DNA of 50,831 nucleotides from an uncultured Alteromonadaceae bacterium (GCA_938085045.1 CALKGI010000125.1:1-50831), one strand, 5' to 3'; positions 1 through 9,629 are shown, numbered from the stretch's first letter. Notes: generated by a model from the sequence alone, not told the origin. Numbers and translations: made by a program.

Positions 1-3000
1 CGGGCAAAAGTCTATAACGAATTTGCCGTGTATACCGAGGCTATTTCTGCCCCGGGCACTATGGATATGACGGTGGGTAGCACTGGGCTGACGTTACTAA
101 ACGGAACACTTAATGGTGCCCAAGGTGGCAATCCGCCATTGGCTAACCACAAGGTTTCTATCTACAAGCTGGTGGGGGATGACAAAGAGTATTTTGCTTC
201 GGTTTATTCTGACGATCTGGGTGTGGCAAAGATTGATTTGCCGGGTATAGATGGCTCTCAGAATTACATTTTAGTTTCTAAAAGCCCGGTTTCAGGCCAA
301 AAGAAATATTCTGAACCACTAACAAGCTCGGGCGAGCATCAATTTGTGGTGGGCAATAAACCGCTCAATGTGACATTGGTTGATGGGGTGTCTTTGGCGC
401 CTTTGGTCACCCAGCGAATTGATGTTTATCGTCTCGACGATGCAGGAGATAAACATTGGTATACCCGAGGTGAAACCGATGCATTGGGCAAGGTGAGTTT
501 AGACCTTGAAGGGTTGGGCAGTAGTACAAGTTTTAGGTTAAGAGCGAAGGTGTTCAATGGTATATCAAGCTATACAAATGCTATCACCACCACCGATGAT
601 TTTACCTTTAAGGTCGGCACTACTGTGATTGATGTAAGCAATGGGACAGTCACTCCAGCGCAACCATTGGCAAACCATAAAGTTTACTTTTACGAGCTAC
701 TGCCTGATGGATCAAAAACCTATGTTGCCAAAGTGTACAGTGACACCAATGGGTTTATCCGCATTGACCTACCTGATGTGAACAATGGCAAAACGTATCT
801 GGCCCGCGCTAAAAGCCCTACTGACAACAGCACTTACTACGACACCATTGTGTCGGCAGCGGGCATAACCGAATTGGTTGTGGGCAGCACTCCATTAACG
901 GTCAAACTACAAGATGCACTTAATGGACAGTCAATCGGCGGCAAGAAAATTACGGTTTATGAAATGCTAGCCAATGGTGAAAAAGACTGGTTTACCCGCA
1001 AAACTACCGATGCTAATGGCGTTGCGGTATTTGACTTACCGGGCATGGGTGAAGGTGAAGATGGTAGGCAATTTAAGTTGTCGGTGCATGCCTTTGACGA
1101 TTACAAAACCTATAGCGATGTTTTGAGCGCGGCGGGCGAATTTACTTTCAATGTGGGCAGCGTTGCCGTGCATTTGAAAAATGGCGCAGATGCTTCACAA
1201 CCTGCACTTGCGAACAATGCTTTGACTGTTATGCGAATTGAAGGCGACAAAAATGTGTGGGTGGGGTCAGCGACATCAGATGCGAGCGGCATCGTGCGAT
1301 TAGATTTGCCGGGCATTGGGGCAGGCGTGGTTTATCGTTTTAAATCACCGAGTGTGGTCAATGGTGCCAATAAATACAGCGGCCCGATAACTACCGCCGG
1401 CAATATCAATTTTGTGGTGGGCAATCCGGGCGTGAAAGTGGCGTTGTCGAACATTTTGACCGGCGCCGCGTATCCGCAAGAAAGGGTCACAGCTTACAAA
1501 ATAGATGCGGCCGGGGAGCGTCATTGGTATAGCCGTTATACGACTGATGAGAATGGCGTGGCTGCTTTTGATCTTGACGGTATTAATTCAGGACAGGCAT
1601 ATATGTTCAAGGCCAGCAAGTTCGACAGTGGTAGTTCATACAGCCGGGTGCTGTCGACATCGGGCGACTTCGACTTTGGTATAGGCTCAGTGCCACTGAC
1701 TTTAATTGACAAAGAAACTGAACAAGTTAAAACGGGCGTTAAAATCACCGCTTATCGAATCGACAATGGTCAGTTAGATTGGACCAAGTCGGGTTATACC
1801 GACAATGCCGGACAGTTAACATTTGATTTGCCGGGACTGGGCGAGGGCGAGCGTTATGTGTTTAAAGCGTCAAAACCTTTTGGTGAAGGCAAACGTTATT
1901 ATGGTCCGGTGATTGATAGTATTGGCGCCTTGACCTTTTACCTCAAGCAAGGTGAATACGGTGACTTGGATATGACTGCGCCAGCAATCAATATAGAAAC
2001 ACCAGTAGATGACATTGCCAATGCTAACGGGTTTATCGTTACGGGTATAGCGACAGACAATCAGGCGGTGGAACATGTTGAGGTAAGCGTTTCTGATCCG
2101 GTTAAAGGTGTTCATACTGTTATGGCCATTTTTGATGATGTGAGTATGCAATGGCAAGCGAGCATTTTGGCCGACTGGATAAGTGTAGGGATAAGTGTAG
2201 GACAGACAACAACTGTTACCGCCACGGCGGTTGATTATGCATTGAATAGCACTAGTACTAGCAGAGATTTTTTGGTGACTGAAGATGTTGCGCCGCCTGT
2301 AGTTACTATTACTTCGCACCAAAATCAGGATGCAGTAAATGTAACGGGCTTTACAGTGCTGGGCACAGTGACTGACGATATTGATGTTGCCACTATTACT
2401 GCCACAGTGACTGATTCTGTGCTGGGTCAAACCGTTATTGAGCAGCCGCTAAATATCAGCTCTGTTAGTGGACAGTGGGCATTCCCTGTCACTAATGGTC
2501 GAGTATCTAAAGATGCACAGGTAACCATTAATTTGTTGGCAACCGATGTGAATGGCAAAACGACGCAAGAGACTTTGTTAGTCAACAGTGTGCAGATTTC
2601 GACAAACCCAGTGCAGTTGGTACAACGCATCACCTTTGGTTTAACACCTCAGTTGTTAACTCGCGTTAAACAAGGTGATGACATTCTTGAAGAACAGTTA
2701 AACCCAGATAGCATCGACGACAGTATTTTTGAGGCCCAGATGGCCGCAATGCCGATAACTCAACGCACTGACCTGAGAAATTATCTAACGACTTATATGA
2801 CTCATTCGAAAAAGCAGTTGCGCGAGGTGATGGCTTGGTTTTGGGAGAACCATTTTAATACCAACCTCAATACCCACGGATTTGTTGAGTATGAGTTGCG
2901 CGAGAATAACTTGTTTCGTCAACATGCCTTAGGCAATTTCAGAGATTTATTGGCCAGCAGCGCTAAAAGCCCGGCGATGATCCGCTACTTAAACAACGCA

Positions 3001-3900
3001 CAAAATGTGGCGGGCAGGGCGAATGAAAATTACGCCCGCGAAGTGATGGAGTTGCACACCATGGGTGTCGACGGTGGATATACCGCACAAGACATTGCTG
3101 AGTTATCGCGCATATTTACCGGTTGGCACGAGGCTGATGGTCTGTTTGCATTTAATGATGATTTGCACGACAACGACGACAAAACCTTTTTAGGACAGAC
3201 AGTCATAGGCGCTGGTGTGGTTGAGGGCGAACAGGTGCTAGATATCCTTTCAAACCACCAATCTACTGCGAGTTTTATCTGTTCAAAATTGGTGACCTTG
3301 TTTGTTAGCGACCAGCCAATAAACGCCTTGCAGGCGCAATGTGCGGCGGAGTTTTTGGCAAGCTCAGGCAATATTAGTGCAGTACTTAGGGTGATATTTG
3401 GCTCGCAAGAGTTTGCCGCGCCTGAGCATTATCGCAGCAAAGTCAAAACGCCGCTGGAGTTGATGGTGTCGACTGCTCGTGGGTTCAATGCACAGGTCAG
3501 TGCAACTGATTTTAATGATGAGCTGGGCACGATGGGGATGCGGTTGTTTGAGTTTCCTGCGCCTACGGGGTTTTCGGAAGTTGCTGAAGATTGGCTAAAT
3601 TCTAATGCACTACTACTGCGAATACGCATGGTGAATCACGCTGCTCGTCATTCGAGCGATGCCGTAGATATTGATTTTAGGCAACTGTTGATGACAGAGG
3701 GTTATAGTTCTGCCGAGGCGATTGTCAGCTATTTATTTGAACTGGCACTGTCGAGCGATTTTACTGATTTGGAATATCAATTGGCTTTGTCGATACTCAA
3801 TGACCAAAGTGCTTTTGACATTAACGAAAATGATGCGGATGAGAAATTACAGCGGCTGCTTGGCACCGTGCTTAGTTTCCCCGGCTACCAGTATCAATAG
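1..3900 (+). CDS. Large repeat protein with C-terminal DUF1800 domain (5' end outside window)
   Basis: The reading frame is open to the first base, so the N-terminus lies upstream; the GTG at 28 is only the first possible start inside the window. Seven units of about 88-91 residues follow, each ending in a hydrophobic-VG-S/T/N motif (near 67, 341, 606, 872, 1147, 1411 and 1675, with a last boundary near 1936). They resemble carboxypeptidase-regulatory or Ig-like beta-sandwich modules and alternate between a 'PLANHKV' type and a 'HWY(T/S)R..TD' type. Two bacterial Ig-like modules (about 1975-2610) precede a DUF1800 domain (about 2614-3900) with the family pattern NENYAREVMELHTMGV...FTGW. The next gene, 9 bases on, is a DUF1501 protein, the usual partner of DUF1800. 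Function is unknown; surface or secreted location is inferred from the modules. Confidence 0.9.
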   Translation, partial: RAKVYNEFAVYTEAISAPGTMDMTVGSTGLTLLNGTLNGAQGGNPPLANHKVSIYKLVGDDKEYFASVYSDDLGVAKIDLPGIDGSQNYILVSKSPVSGQKKYSEPLTSSGEHQFVVGNKPLNVTLVDGVSLAPLVTQRIDVYRLDDAGDKHWYTRGETDALGKVSLDLEGLGSSTSFRLRAKVFNGISSYTNAITTTDDFTFKVGTTVIDVSNGTVTPAQPLANHKVYFYELLPDGSKTYVAKVYSDTNGFIRIDLPDVNNGKTYLARAKSPTDNSTYYDTIVSAAGITELVVGSTPLTVKLQDALNGQSIGGKKITVYEMLANGEKDWFTRKTTDANGVAVFDLPGMGEGEDGRQFKLSVHAFDDYKTYSDVLSAAGEFTFNVGSVAVHLKNGADASQPALANNALTVMRIEGDKNVWVGSATSDASGIVRLDLPGIGAGVVYRFKSPSVVNGANKYSGPITTAGNINFVVGNPGVKVALSNILTGAAYPQERVTAYKIDAAGERHWYSRYTTDENGVAAFDLDGINSGQAYMFKASKFDSGSSYSRVLSTSGDFDFGIGSVPLTLIDKETEQVKTGVKITAYRIDNGQLDWTKSGYTDNAGQLTFDLPGLGEGERYVFKASKPFGEGKRYYGPVIDSIGALTFYLKQGEYGDLDMTAPAINIETPVDDIANANGFIVTGIATDNQAVEHVEVSVSDPVKGVHTVMAIFDDVSMQWQASILADWISVGISVGQTTTVTATAVDYALNSTSTSRDFLVTEDVAPPVVTITSHQNQDAVNVTGFTVLGTVTDDIDVATITATVTDSVLGQTVIEQPLNISSVSGQWAFPVTNGRVSKDAQVTINLLATDVNGKTTQETLLVNSVQISTNPVQLVQRITFGLTPQLLTRVKQGDDILEEQLNPDSIDDSIFEAQMAAMPITQRTDLRNYLTTYMTHSKKQLREVMAWFWENHFNTNLNTHGFVEYELRENNLFRQHALGNFRDLLASSAKSPAMIRYLNNAQNVAGRANENYAREVMELHTMGVDGGYTAQDIAELSRIFTGWHEADGLFAFNDDLHDNDDKTFLGQTVIGAGVVEGEQVLDILSNHQSTASFICSKLVTLFVSDQPINALQAQCAAEFLASSGNISAVLRVIFGSQEFAAPEHYRSKVKTPLELMVSTARGFNAQVSATDFNDELGTMGMRLFEFPAPTGFSEVAEDWLNSNALLLRIRMVNHAARHSSDAVDIDFRQLLMTEGYSSAEAIVSYLFELALSSDFTDLEYQLALSILNDQSAFDINENDADEKLQRLLGTVLSFPGYQYQ

Positions 3901-3909
3901 GAGAATGAC

Positions 3910-5163
3910 ATGAAACGTCGTCAATTTTTAAGAGGTTTGTTGGGTGTCGCTGGGGCCAATGCGTTGTTAAGTGGCAATCCGCTGAGTTTTAAGGTCAATA
4001 CGGCCAAAGCTGCACAGGGCAAAACGCTAATCGTGATATTTCAGCGCGGCGGGTGTGACGGATTAAATGCAGTCATACCTTATTCAGAAGAGCGCTATTA
4101 CGAGCTGCGTCCAACCATAGGTGTTCGTCCGCCAGATGCCACAGACCCAGCAGCGGCTTTAGACATCAACGGCACTTTTGGTTTTCATCCATCGTTGGCA
4201 CCTTTGCTTGATATTTATCAAGATGGACAATTGGCAATTTTACCGACCGTGCATTATCCCGATGCCACCCGTTCACACTTTTCTGGTCAGCAGTTTATTG
4301 AAAGCGGCCAGCGCTTGAATGAGTCAGATGGTTGGTTGAATCGTCATTTGCAAACTCAAGACTTTGTCTCGTCATTTAGAGCTGTTGGTTTTGGCGATGA
4401 ATTATCGCAATCGCTTAGGGGCAGTGCTACGGCGGCGTCTTTAACCAGTTTGAATGCGTTCAGTTTAGGGGTGAATGAAACCGAGCAAAGTGTGTTGCTG
4501 CAAAATTTGGGGCAGGTTTATAACCAAGACGCAGGTAACAATCCGGCCAAAAAGCTGTTGCATCGTTTTGGTTTGAAGGTCACTCAAGATTTAGATTTGA
4601 TTCAGGCCATTACCAATCAAACTTACACCCCGGCTAATGGCGCGGTTTATCCGAATAATTCGTATGGTCGCTCATTAATGCAAATTGCTCAGTTAACTAA
4701 ATCAGGCATCGGGCTTGAATTGGCAACAGCCAGCATTGGTGGCTGGGATAATCACAGTAATCAGGGCGGCGGTGAGGCGGGTGGTCGACAAGCACGCTCA
4801 CACGCCAATTTTGCACAGGGCATTGCCGCTTTATATGCTGATTTGGGGGCCTTGATGCAAGATGTGGTGATCATGACGCAAACCGAGTTTGGCCGAACCG
4901 CTGCCGAGAATGGTAGTGGTGGCACTGACCATGGTTATGCCTCAAGCTGGTATGCCATGGGCGGCGGTATTCAAAGTGGTGTTTACGGCGATTGGCCGGG
5001 CCTGGCTGATGACCAATTGCAGCAGGGCAGGTTCTTGCAACGAACGGTCGACTACCGCGACATTTACGCCGAAATACTCACTAATCACTTACAAAACAAT
5101 GCACTATCTACCTTATTACCCGGACACACCACCACCCCCTTGGGGCTATTTAGTACGCTTTAA
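3910..5163 (+). CDS. DUF1501 family protein, Tat-exported
   Basis: The 417-residue protein opens with a twin-arginine signal (MKRRQFLRG, then a hydrophobic stretch and an A-K-A-A region near residue 35), so folded export by Tat is likely. The body matches DUF1501, an alkaline-phosphatase-superfamily-like group: QRGGCDGLN near residue 45, GFHPSLAPL near residue 90, and a GGWDNH motif near residue 277. The start is fixed by AGGAG a few bases before the ATG. It is 9 bases behind the DUF1800 gene and surely co-transcribed; such pairs are common in bacteria but their biochemical role is not established. Confidence 0.9.
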   Translation: MKRRQFLRGLLGVAGANALLSGNPLSFKVNTAKAAQGKTLIVIFQRGGCDGLNAVIPYSEERYYELRPTIGVRPPDATDPAAALDINGTFGFHPSLAPLLDIYQDGQLAILPTVHYPDATRSHFSGQQFIESGQRLNESDGWLNRHLQTQDFVSSFRAVGFGDELSQSLRGSATAASLTSLNAFSLGVNETEQSVLLQNLGQVYNQDAGNNPAKKLLHRFGLKVTQDLDLIQAITNQTYTPANGAVYPNNSYGRSLMQIAQLTKSGIGLELATASIGGWDNHSNQGGGEAGGRQARSHANFAQGIAALYADLGALMQDVVIMTQTEFGRTAAENGSGGTDHGYASSWYAMGGGIQSGVYGDWPGLADDQLQQGRFLQRTVDYRDIYAEILTNHLQNNALSTLLPGHTTTPLGLFSTL

Positions 5164-5600
5164 GTCGTGATTAAATAGCGATGACCAACAGCCCAATAAC
5201 AATAATAATGGTCAATCCAAGGGGACTTCTCCAGCCACGTTACACGGATGTAACATTCTTTTTTGGCTTGGTGAAGGTTACCTAGTTCTTGAAAACAACT
5301 TCTGTCGTGGTTGAGTTGCGAAGCAACGAAGCCCGGCAATTATCAACTTACATTAATCATTCACAAATGCCGGGCTTCGTCGCAAGCTCCTTAACCACGA
5401 CCGGTTGCCACATCGATTAAATCTAAAGGTTGGTGCATCCTAAGCCATTCATTTTACGCCCCCTATGCTGATAAATTAGTCCTTCACACCGACTGGAAAC
5501 GCTTTGAATTTCCACTGTTTTTCCCGCACTTTCAGCCATCAAATGTAAAGCCACCTGTTTGCGGTGAAATATTCTAAAACAGTGACCAACCTTGTCGGAC
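5164..5600. other. Gap of about 440 bases without a convincing gene
   Basis: The stretch holds the 98-base inverted repeat listed separately. On the minus strand around 5161-5225 a frame reads SPLGLTIIIVIGLLVIAI before a stop, resembling the end of a small membrane protein, but it is closed by a stop upstream and lacks a usable start, so it is at best a remnant. No tRNA or other RNA gene is apparent. Confidence 0.5.
5304..5401. repeat. Imperfect 98-base inverted repeat (MITE- or REP-like)
   Basis: The left arm begins GTCGTGGTTGAG and ends CGAAGCCCGGCA; the right arm, reverse complemented, begins GTCGTGGTTAAG and ends CGAAGCCCGGCA. The arms are about 35 bases with small internal differences and flank an AT-rich centre. 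This symmetry with a non-coding core fits a small non-autonomous mobile or REP-type element. It lacks a T-tract, so a plain terminator is less likely. Confidence 0.65.
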
Positions 5601-5604
5601 TAAC

Positions 5605-5633
5605 TTGGAGGGGCTAGGCAAATGACATATACT
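5605..5633 (+). promoter_or_regulatory. Putative promoter for the first asparagine-synthase-like gene
   Basis: TTGGAG (5605-5610), a 17-base spacer, then TATACT (5628-5633), about 90 bases before the start at 5721. A comparable TATACT element precedes the second paralogue, and the bases after the -10 are similar in both (GCGCAGCG and ACGCGCCG), suggesting the duplication included the promoter. Confidence 0.5.
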
Positions 5634-5720
5634 GCGCAGCGTTATCGAACGTTCTAGGTTTTTGCTATCCAGTACTGAACTGTTATCGAATAAGCTAAAA
5701 AATATTGAATGGAGAATGTG

Positions 5721-7232
5721 ATGAGAGGAATTTACCTTAATACCCAAATTAAAGCTGTTGAGCAATCTATTGCGTTTTTTGCCCCGTACAATGAGCACCT
5801 AACTGAACACTGTTTTGGTCAGAATATTGACCTTATTTATAGTAAAGCCGACTGGCAACAAAAACCTGTGGTTCAGCTGAGCGATGAGTTCGGTGATGCT
5901 AGAGTTTATTGTGCGGGATGGTTTATTTACAACAATCAGCGCAATAACTTACAAGCACTAGCACAAGATTATGTTCTGCACGGCCACAAGGTGTTTGATG
6001 AAATTATCTTGGGTGTTTTTGTTCTTATTCATGTCGATGAATCTGACGTTACTGTGATTTGCGATACTTATGGTGCATCAACGCATTATATTAGAAGCAA
6101 CCGCAATAAGCTTGAAGTGGCCCCCTCGGTGAAGGCTTTTTCAGACCTAGGTGCAGCCAATCCTCAGATGACTGAAATGTTTAATAGTCTGGGTCATTTG
6201 GTGGGCAATTATACACTTTATGATGATATCACCCGGATTGATCCCGGTAGTGTTGTCAATAGTCATGGTGATATTGCTCATTACCATGAGACAAATTTTA
6301 ATGTCGCTCTAAAAGACCAGTTAGAAACCATTCCACAACATTTTAAGTCGGTGGTCGATTGTTGGCCAAAAAACAATCGTACATTGCCGATTAGCGGCGG
6401 ATTAGATTCGCGGTTGGTATTAACAACCAGCGAGTTCGATTATGGTTTTACCTATGGCCCCGAGAATTCTGGTGACCGCCCTGTGGCACGCCAATATGCG
6501 GATTGCTTTAAACGTTACGAAGAATTTGAGTTTGCCGCGCCTGGTCCATCTGACATGGAAAAACCCGTTCAGGATGAGATGTTTTTTGGTGTGTCGGGTT
6601 GGTATGGTGGGTTGCTCCCTATTTATCAATACACGCATGCAAAGTCAAAAAATGCCTATGCACTTTTTGACGGGTATTGTGGCGACCCTTTACAGCGGGG
6701 CAATGCACTCAAATTTTCTGGGCCAAAAGGGTTGCTGTTGAAGTTATTTCCTTGGTGTTATCGTTTGGGTTTTTCAGCAAGGTTTATTTTTAAAAACCGT
6801 TATAAAATGTTGTCACAAGCATCGTTTGAATTGTTGATGGCTGATTATGAAAAAAGAACTCGGTATTTGCAGGCCACCATCTACCAGAAAATCACCTACT
6901 ATGAAATTGCGTATGGTCGCGGGGGTCGTTATTCCATTAATGGTGGCATTACAGCCGGACAAATGTACACCACAGTGCCTATATTCTTTGCCAAGCCGGT
7001 GCTTGAAATGTTTTTATCACAAAACTTTGTCGAGACGGCGCAATTTAAACTGGTGCGTAAGATTTGGCGGGATGTACAGCCGCGTTTTAGCAAGGCTGCG
7101 TCAGAGGCTGGTGTTGGGCCAATGACACCTTACTGGATAACCCCCTTTAAAAATCTGTTTTACCGCTTTTTATCTCATTATATTCCTGGGTACGGCACGT
7201 ATGATGTTGGCGGCAAAAAAAATAAATCGTGA
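5721..7232 (+). CDS. Asparagine synthase-like protein, copy 1
   Basis: The 503-residue protein has an N-terminal segment resembling the Ntn glutaminase half of asparagine synthetase B (GVFVLIHVDE...CDTYGAS around residues 95-120) and an ATP-pyrophosphatase domain with the PP-loop SGGLDSR near residue 225. Position 2 is Arg (MRGIYL) instead of the catalytic Cys of class II amidotransferases, so glutamine hydrolysis at that site is not expected. The family adenylates a carboxylate and transfers an amine; the substrate is unknown here. The start at 5721 is chosen over 5709 because GGAGA sits 6 bases before it and the paralogue starts at the same residue. A closely similar gene follows in tandem. 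Confidence 0.85.
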   Translation: MRGIYLNTQIKAVEQSIAFFAPYNEHLTEHCFGQNIDLIYSKADWQQKPVVQLSDEFGDARVYCAGWFIYNNQRNNLQALAQDYVLHGHKVFDEIILGVFVLIHVDESDVTVICDTYGASTHYIRSNRNKLEVAPSVKAFSDLGAANPQMTEMFNSLGHLVGNYTLYDDITRIDPGSVVNSHGDIAHYHETNFNVALKDQLETIPQHFKSVVDCWPKNNRTLPISGGLDSRLVLTTSEFDYGFTYGPENSGDRPVARQYADCFKRYEEFEFAAPGPSDMEKPVQDEMFFGVSGWYGGLLPIYQYTHAKSKNAYALFDGYCGDPLQRGNALKFSGPKGLLLKLFPWCYRLGFSARFIFKNRYKMLSQASFELLMADYEKRTRYLQATIYQKITYYEIAYGRGGRYSINGGITAGQMYTTVPIFFAKPVLEMFLSQNFVETAQFKLVRKIWRDVQPRFSKAASEAGVGPMTPYWITPFKNLFYRFLSHYIPGYGTYDVGGKKNKS

Positions 7233-7285
7233 TAGTTGTGGCAGATGCTTCAAACCCGTAAACCCTGCCCCGATACAAAGAATCA

Positions 7286-7315
7286 TTGCCACTTTTTACA
7301 GGGTTGATATATACT
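7286..7315 (+). promoter_or_regulatory. Putative promoter for the second asparagine-synthase-like gene
   Basis: TTGCCA (7286-7291), an 18-base spacer and TATACT (7310-7315), 95 bases before the start of copy 2, parallel in position to the promoter of copy 1. Confidence 0.5.
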
Positions 7316-7409
7316 ACGCGCCGCTGTCGAGGCGCTAAAACTTTGCACTCGGTGTGATAAAAACAAATCAAATTTCAGCCAAATCTACAAAACTTGAATC
7401 GAGAGTGTG

Positions 7410-8924
7410 ATGAGAGGAATCTACCTTAATACCCAAATTAAAGCCGTTGAGCAATCTATTGCTTTTTTTGCCCCGTACAACGAACACCTAACGGATAGCT
7501 GTTTTGGCCACGATATTGACCTTGTTTATGCCAAAGGCGAATGGCAAGAGAAACCTGTGGTTGCGCTGGGCAGTGAATTCGGTGATGCCAAGGTATATTG
7601 TGCAGGTTGGTTTATATACAACAATCAACGCAATAATCTCAAAGCACTAGCACAAGACTATGCCCGCGATGGCAAACAAGTGTTTGATAAGATTACTTTG
7701 GGTGTTTTTGTTTTTGTTCATATTGATGAATCTGACGTTACGGTGATTTGTGATGTCTATGGCGTATCAACTCATTACCTTAGAAATAACCGTAACAAGC
7801 TTGAAGTAGCACCTTCAGTGAAGGCTTTCACTGACCCCGGTGAGGTCAATCCTTTGTTATCTGAAATGCTCAATAGTCAGAGGCATTTGGTGGGTAATTA
7901 TACGGTTTATGATGACATTAGCCGAATTGACCCAGGTAGTGTGGTTAATGGTAAAGGCAATATTGACCATTATCATGTGACAAACTTCAATGTCGAACAA
8001 AAAGAACAGCTGGCGAAAATTCCGCAGTACTTTAAGTCAGTGGTAGAGTGTTGGCCAACAAGCAACCGAACTTTGCCGATAAGCGGCGGTTTGGACTCTC
8101 GGCTTATACTGACAAATAGCGAGTTCGATTATGGTTATACCTATGGCCCCGAGGGTTCTGGTGACCGCCCAGTGGCACGCCAATATGCCGATTGTTTTAA
8201 TCGTTACGAAGAATTTGAATTTACTGCGCCGGGTTTGTCCGAACAAGAAAAACCAGTTCAAGATGAGATGTTTTTTGGCGCGTCTACTTGGGTAGGGCAA
8301 CTACTTTCTACTTATCAATACACCCGTGACAACGCCAAAGGTGCCCATGCACTTTTTGACGGCTATATTGGTGATGTCTTGCAGCGAGGAAATTACCTAA
8401 AGTTTACCGGGCCAAAAGGGTCATTGTTGAAGTTATTTCCGTGGTTCTATCGGATGGGCTTTTCGGCAAAGTTTATTTTGAGAAACCGTTATAAAGCCTT
8501 GTCTGAGGCGACATTTGCGTTATTGATGGCTGATTTTGAAAAAAGAACTCGCCAATTACCGGCCAGCACTTATCAAAAAGTTATTTACTATGAATTGTTG
8601 TATGGCCGAGGTGGTCGTTTTGCCATTAATGGCGGTATGATCACTGCTGGGCAGTTTTACTCTACAGTGCCAGTATTTTTAGTAAGCCCAGTGTTTGAAA
8701 TGTTTTTGTCGCAGAACTTTGTCGATACGGTGCAATATAAACTGATTAGTAAGATTTGGCGCGATACTGCGCCGCGATTTAGTAAGGCAGCATCTGAGGC
8801 TGGGGTAGGGCCGATGACACCTTATTGGATAACGCCTTTTAAAAATATTTTCTACCGATTCTTATCACATTACATTCCCGGGTATGGCACTTATGCCGTT
8901 GGACAGCAGAAAAATAAATCGTGA
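7410..8924 (+). CDS. Asparagine synthase-like protein, copy 2
   Basis: The 504-residue tandem paralogue of the preceding gene agrees with it at most positions, including MRGIYLNTQ at the start, SGGLDSR near residue 225 and the C-terminal GVGPMTPYWITPFKN block. It also has Arg at position 2 in place of the glutaminase Cys. Divergence is concentrated after the PP-loop domain begins (for example STWVGQLLSTYQ against SGWYGGLLPIYQ), a region that could shape the acceptor pocket, so the copies may differ in substrate. The start follows GAGAG at 7410. No glycosyltransferase, lasso-peptide protease or obvious precursor peptide is adjacent, so the pathway cannot be assigned. Confidence 0.85.
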   Translation: MRGIYLNTQIKAVEQSIAFFAPYNEHLTDSCFGHDIDLVYAKGEWQEKPVVALGSEFGDAKVYCAGWFIYNNQRNNLKALAQDYARDGKQVFDKITLGVFVFVHIDESDVTVICDVYGVSTHYLRNNRNKLEVAPSVKAFTDPGEVNPLLSEMLNSQRHLVGNYTVYDDISRIDPGSVVNGKGNIDHYHVTNFNVEQKEQLAKIPQYFKSVVECWPTSNRTLPISGGLDSRLILTNSEFDYGYTYGPEGSGDRPVARQYADCFNRYEEFEFTAPGLSEQEKPVQDEMFFGASTWVGQLLSTYQYTRDNAKGAHALFDGYIGDVLQRGNYLKFTGPKGSLLKLFPWFYRMGFSAKFILRNRYKALSEATFALLMADFEKRTRQLPASTYQKVIYYELLYGRGGRFAINGGMITAGQFYSTVPVFLVSPVFEMFLSQNFVDTVQYKLISKIWRDTAPRFSKAASEAGVGPMTPYWITPFKNIFYRFLSHYIPGYGTYAVGQQKNKS

Positions 8925-8932
8925 TGGTTTTT

Positions 8933-8969
8933 GGTTGATAAGCGTTAGAAGTGACTGTTCTTATCAACC
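8933..8969 (+). terminator. Probable terminator after the asparagine-synthase-like pair
   Basis: A perfect 10-base stem, GGTTGATAAG paired with CTTATCAACC, lies 8 bases after the stop and is followed by TTATTCTTTA. The T-tract is imperfect but position and symmetry fit an intrinsic terminator. Confidence 0.6.
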
Positions 8970-9010
8970 TTATTCTTTATGTACCTTAAAGTGTCCTTCG
9001 AACAATTCGG

Positions 9011-9388
9011 TTAAGCAAACATAAAGTTAGCCAGTGCCTTTTGAATACCCACTACGTCAGTGCCTGATTTTAATTCTTTTTCAACGGGCTGAGAATCACC
9101 TGAGATCCAAATTTTTAGCTCGGCGTCTAAATCAAAGTGTCCGGCGGTTTCTACTGCAAAATGTGTAATCGATTTGTAGGGGATAGAATGGTATTCAACT
9201 TTTCGCCCTGTTAGCCCTTGTTTGTCTATCAAAATCAGTCGTTTGTCGGTGAAAATATACATATCACGTATTTCTTTATAGGCCAGTGCTATCGATTCGT
9301 TATCAGCCATGATTGGACCGAGTTGGTCGTGAAGTTCGTCTACATCTACCTCTGATGCATTACCTAATAAACCAGATAAAAGTCCCAT
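9011..9388 (-). CDS. Bacterial PH domain protein
   Basis: The 125-residue cytosolic protein has the layout of the bacterial PH-domain family (PF08000-like): an initial helix (MGLLSGLLGNASEVD), IALAYKEIRDMYIFTDKRLILID in the first strands, and YKSITHFAVETAG before a C-terminal helix. GAGGA lies 8 bases before the ATG. It is a single gene, convergent with the asparagine-synthase-like pair and divergent from the flavoprotein gene. Its binding partner is unknown; the family is widespread and poorly characterised. Confidence 0.8.
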   Translation of the reverse strand: MGLLSGLLGNASEVDVDELHDQLGPIMADNESIALAYKEIRDMYIFTDKRLILIDKQGLTGRKVEYHSIPYKSITHFAVETAGHFDLDAELKIWISGDSQPVEKELKSGTDVVGIQKALANFMFA

Positions 9389-9629
9389 AATTATTTCCTC
9401 TTTTTAGTGTTGTATTGGTGCTCAAGATGTCTTGCACTTGCCTTGAAACTTGCCTTGGAAACAGTCTAGTGCATATTCTTAAAGGTGTCCGTACAATGTT
9501 ACCATTCTATCCGTATAGACGGCTATATGTGTGAAAAATAAGCGTTTTTTCCGGTTTTCCGTTTACATTTAGCAACAAAACCTATAGACTTCGCGTTCAA
9601 ATTTTAACCAGTAGATCTAATGAGGGTAT

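Noticed and set aside
1870..2430. A 186-residue minus-strand open frame inside the DUF1800 gene
   Set aside because: Antisense to a clearly coding frame, with composition and motifs of a shadow and no ribosome-binding site.
5181..5288. A 35-residue plus-strand frame after the DUF1501 gene as a precursor peptide for the C39 exporter
   Set aside because: No double-glycine leader, no ribosome-binding site and low gene-like character.
5574..5798. A 74-residue minus-strand open frame over the promoter and start of the first asparagine-synthase-like gene
   Set aside because: Overlaps a supported promoter and coding start and has no recognisable feature.
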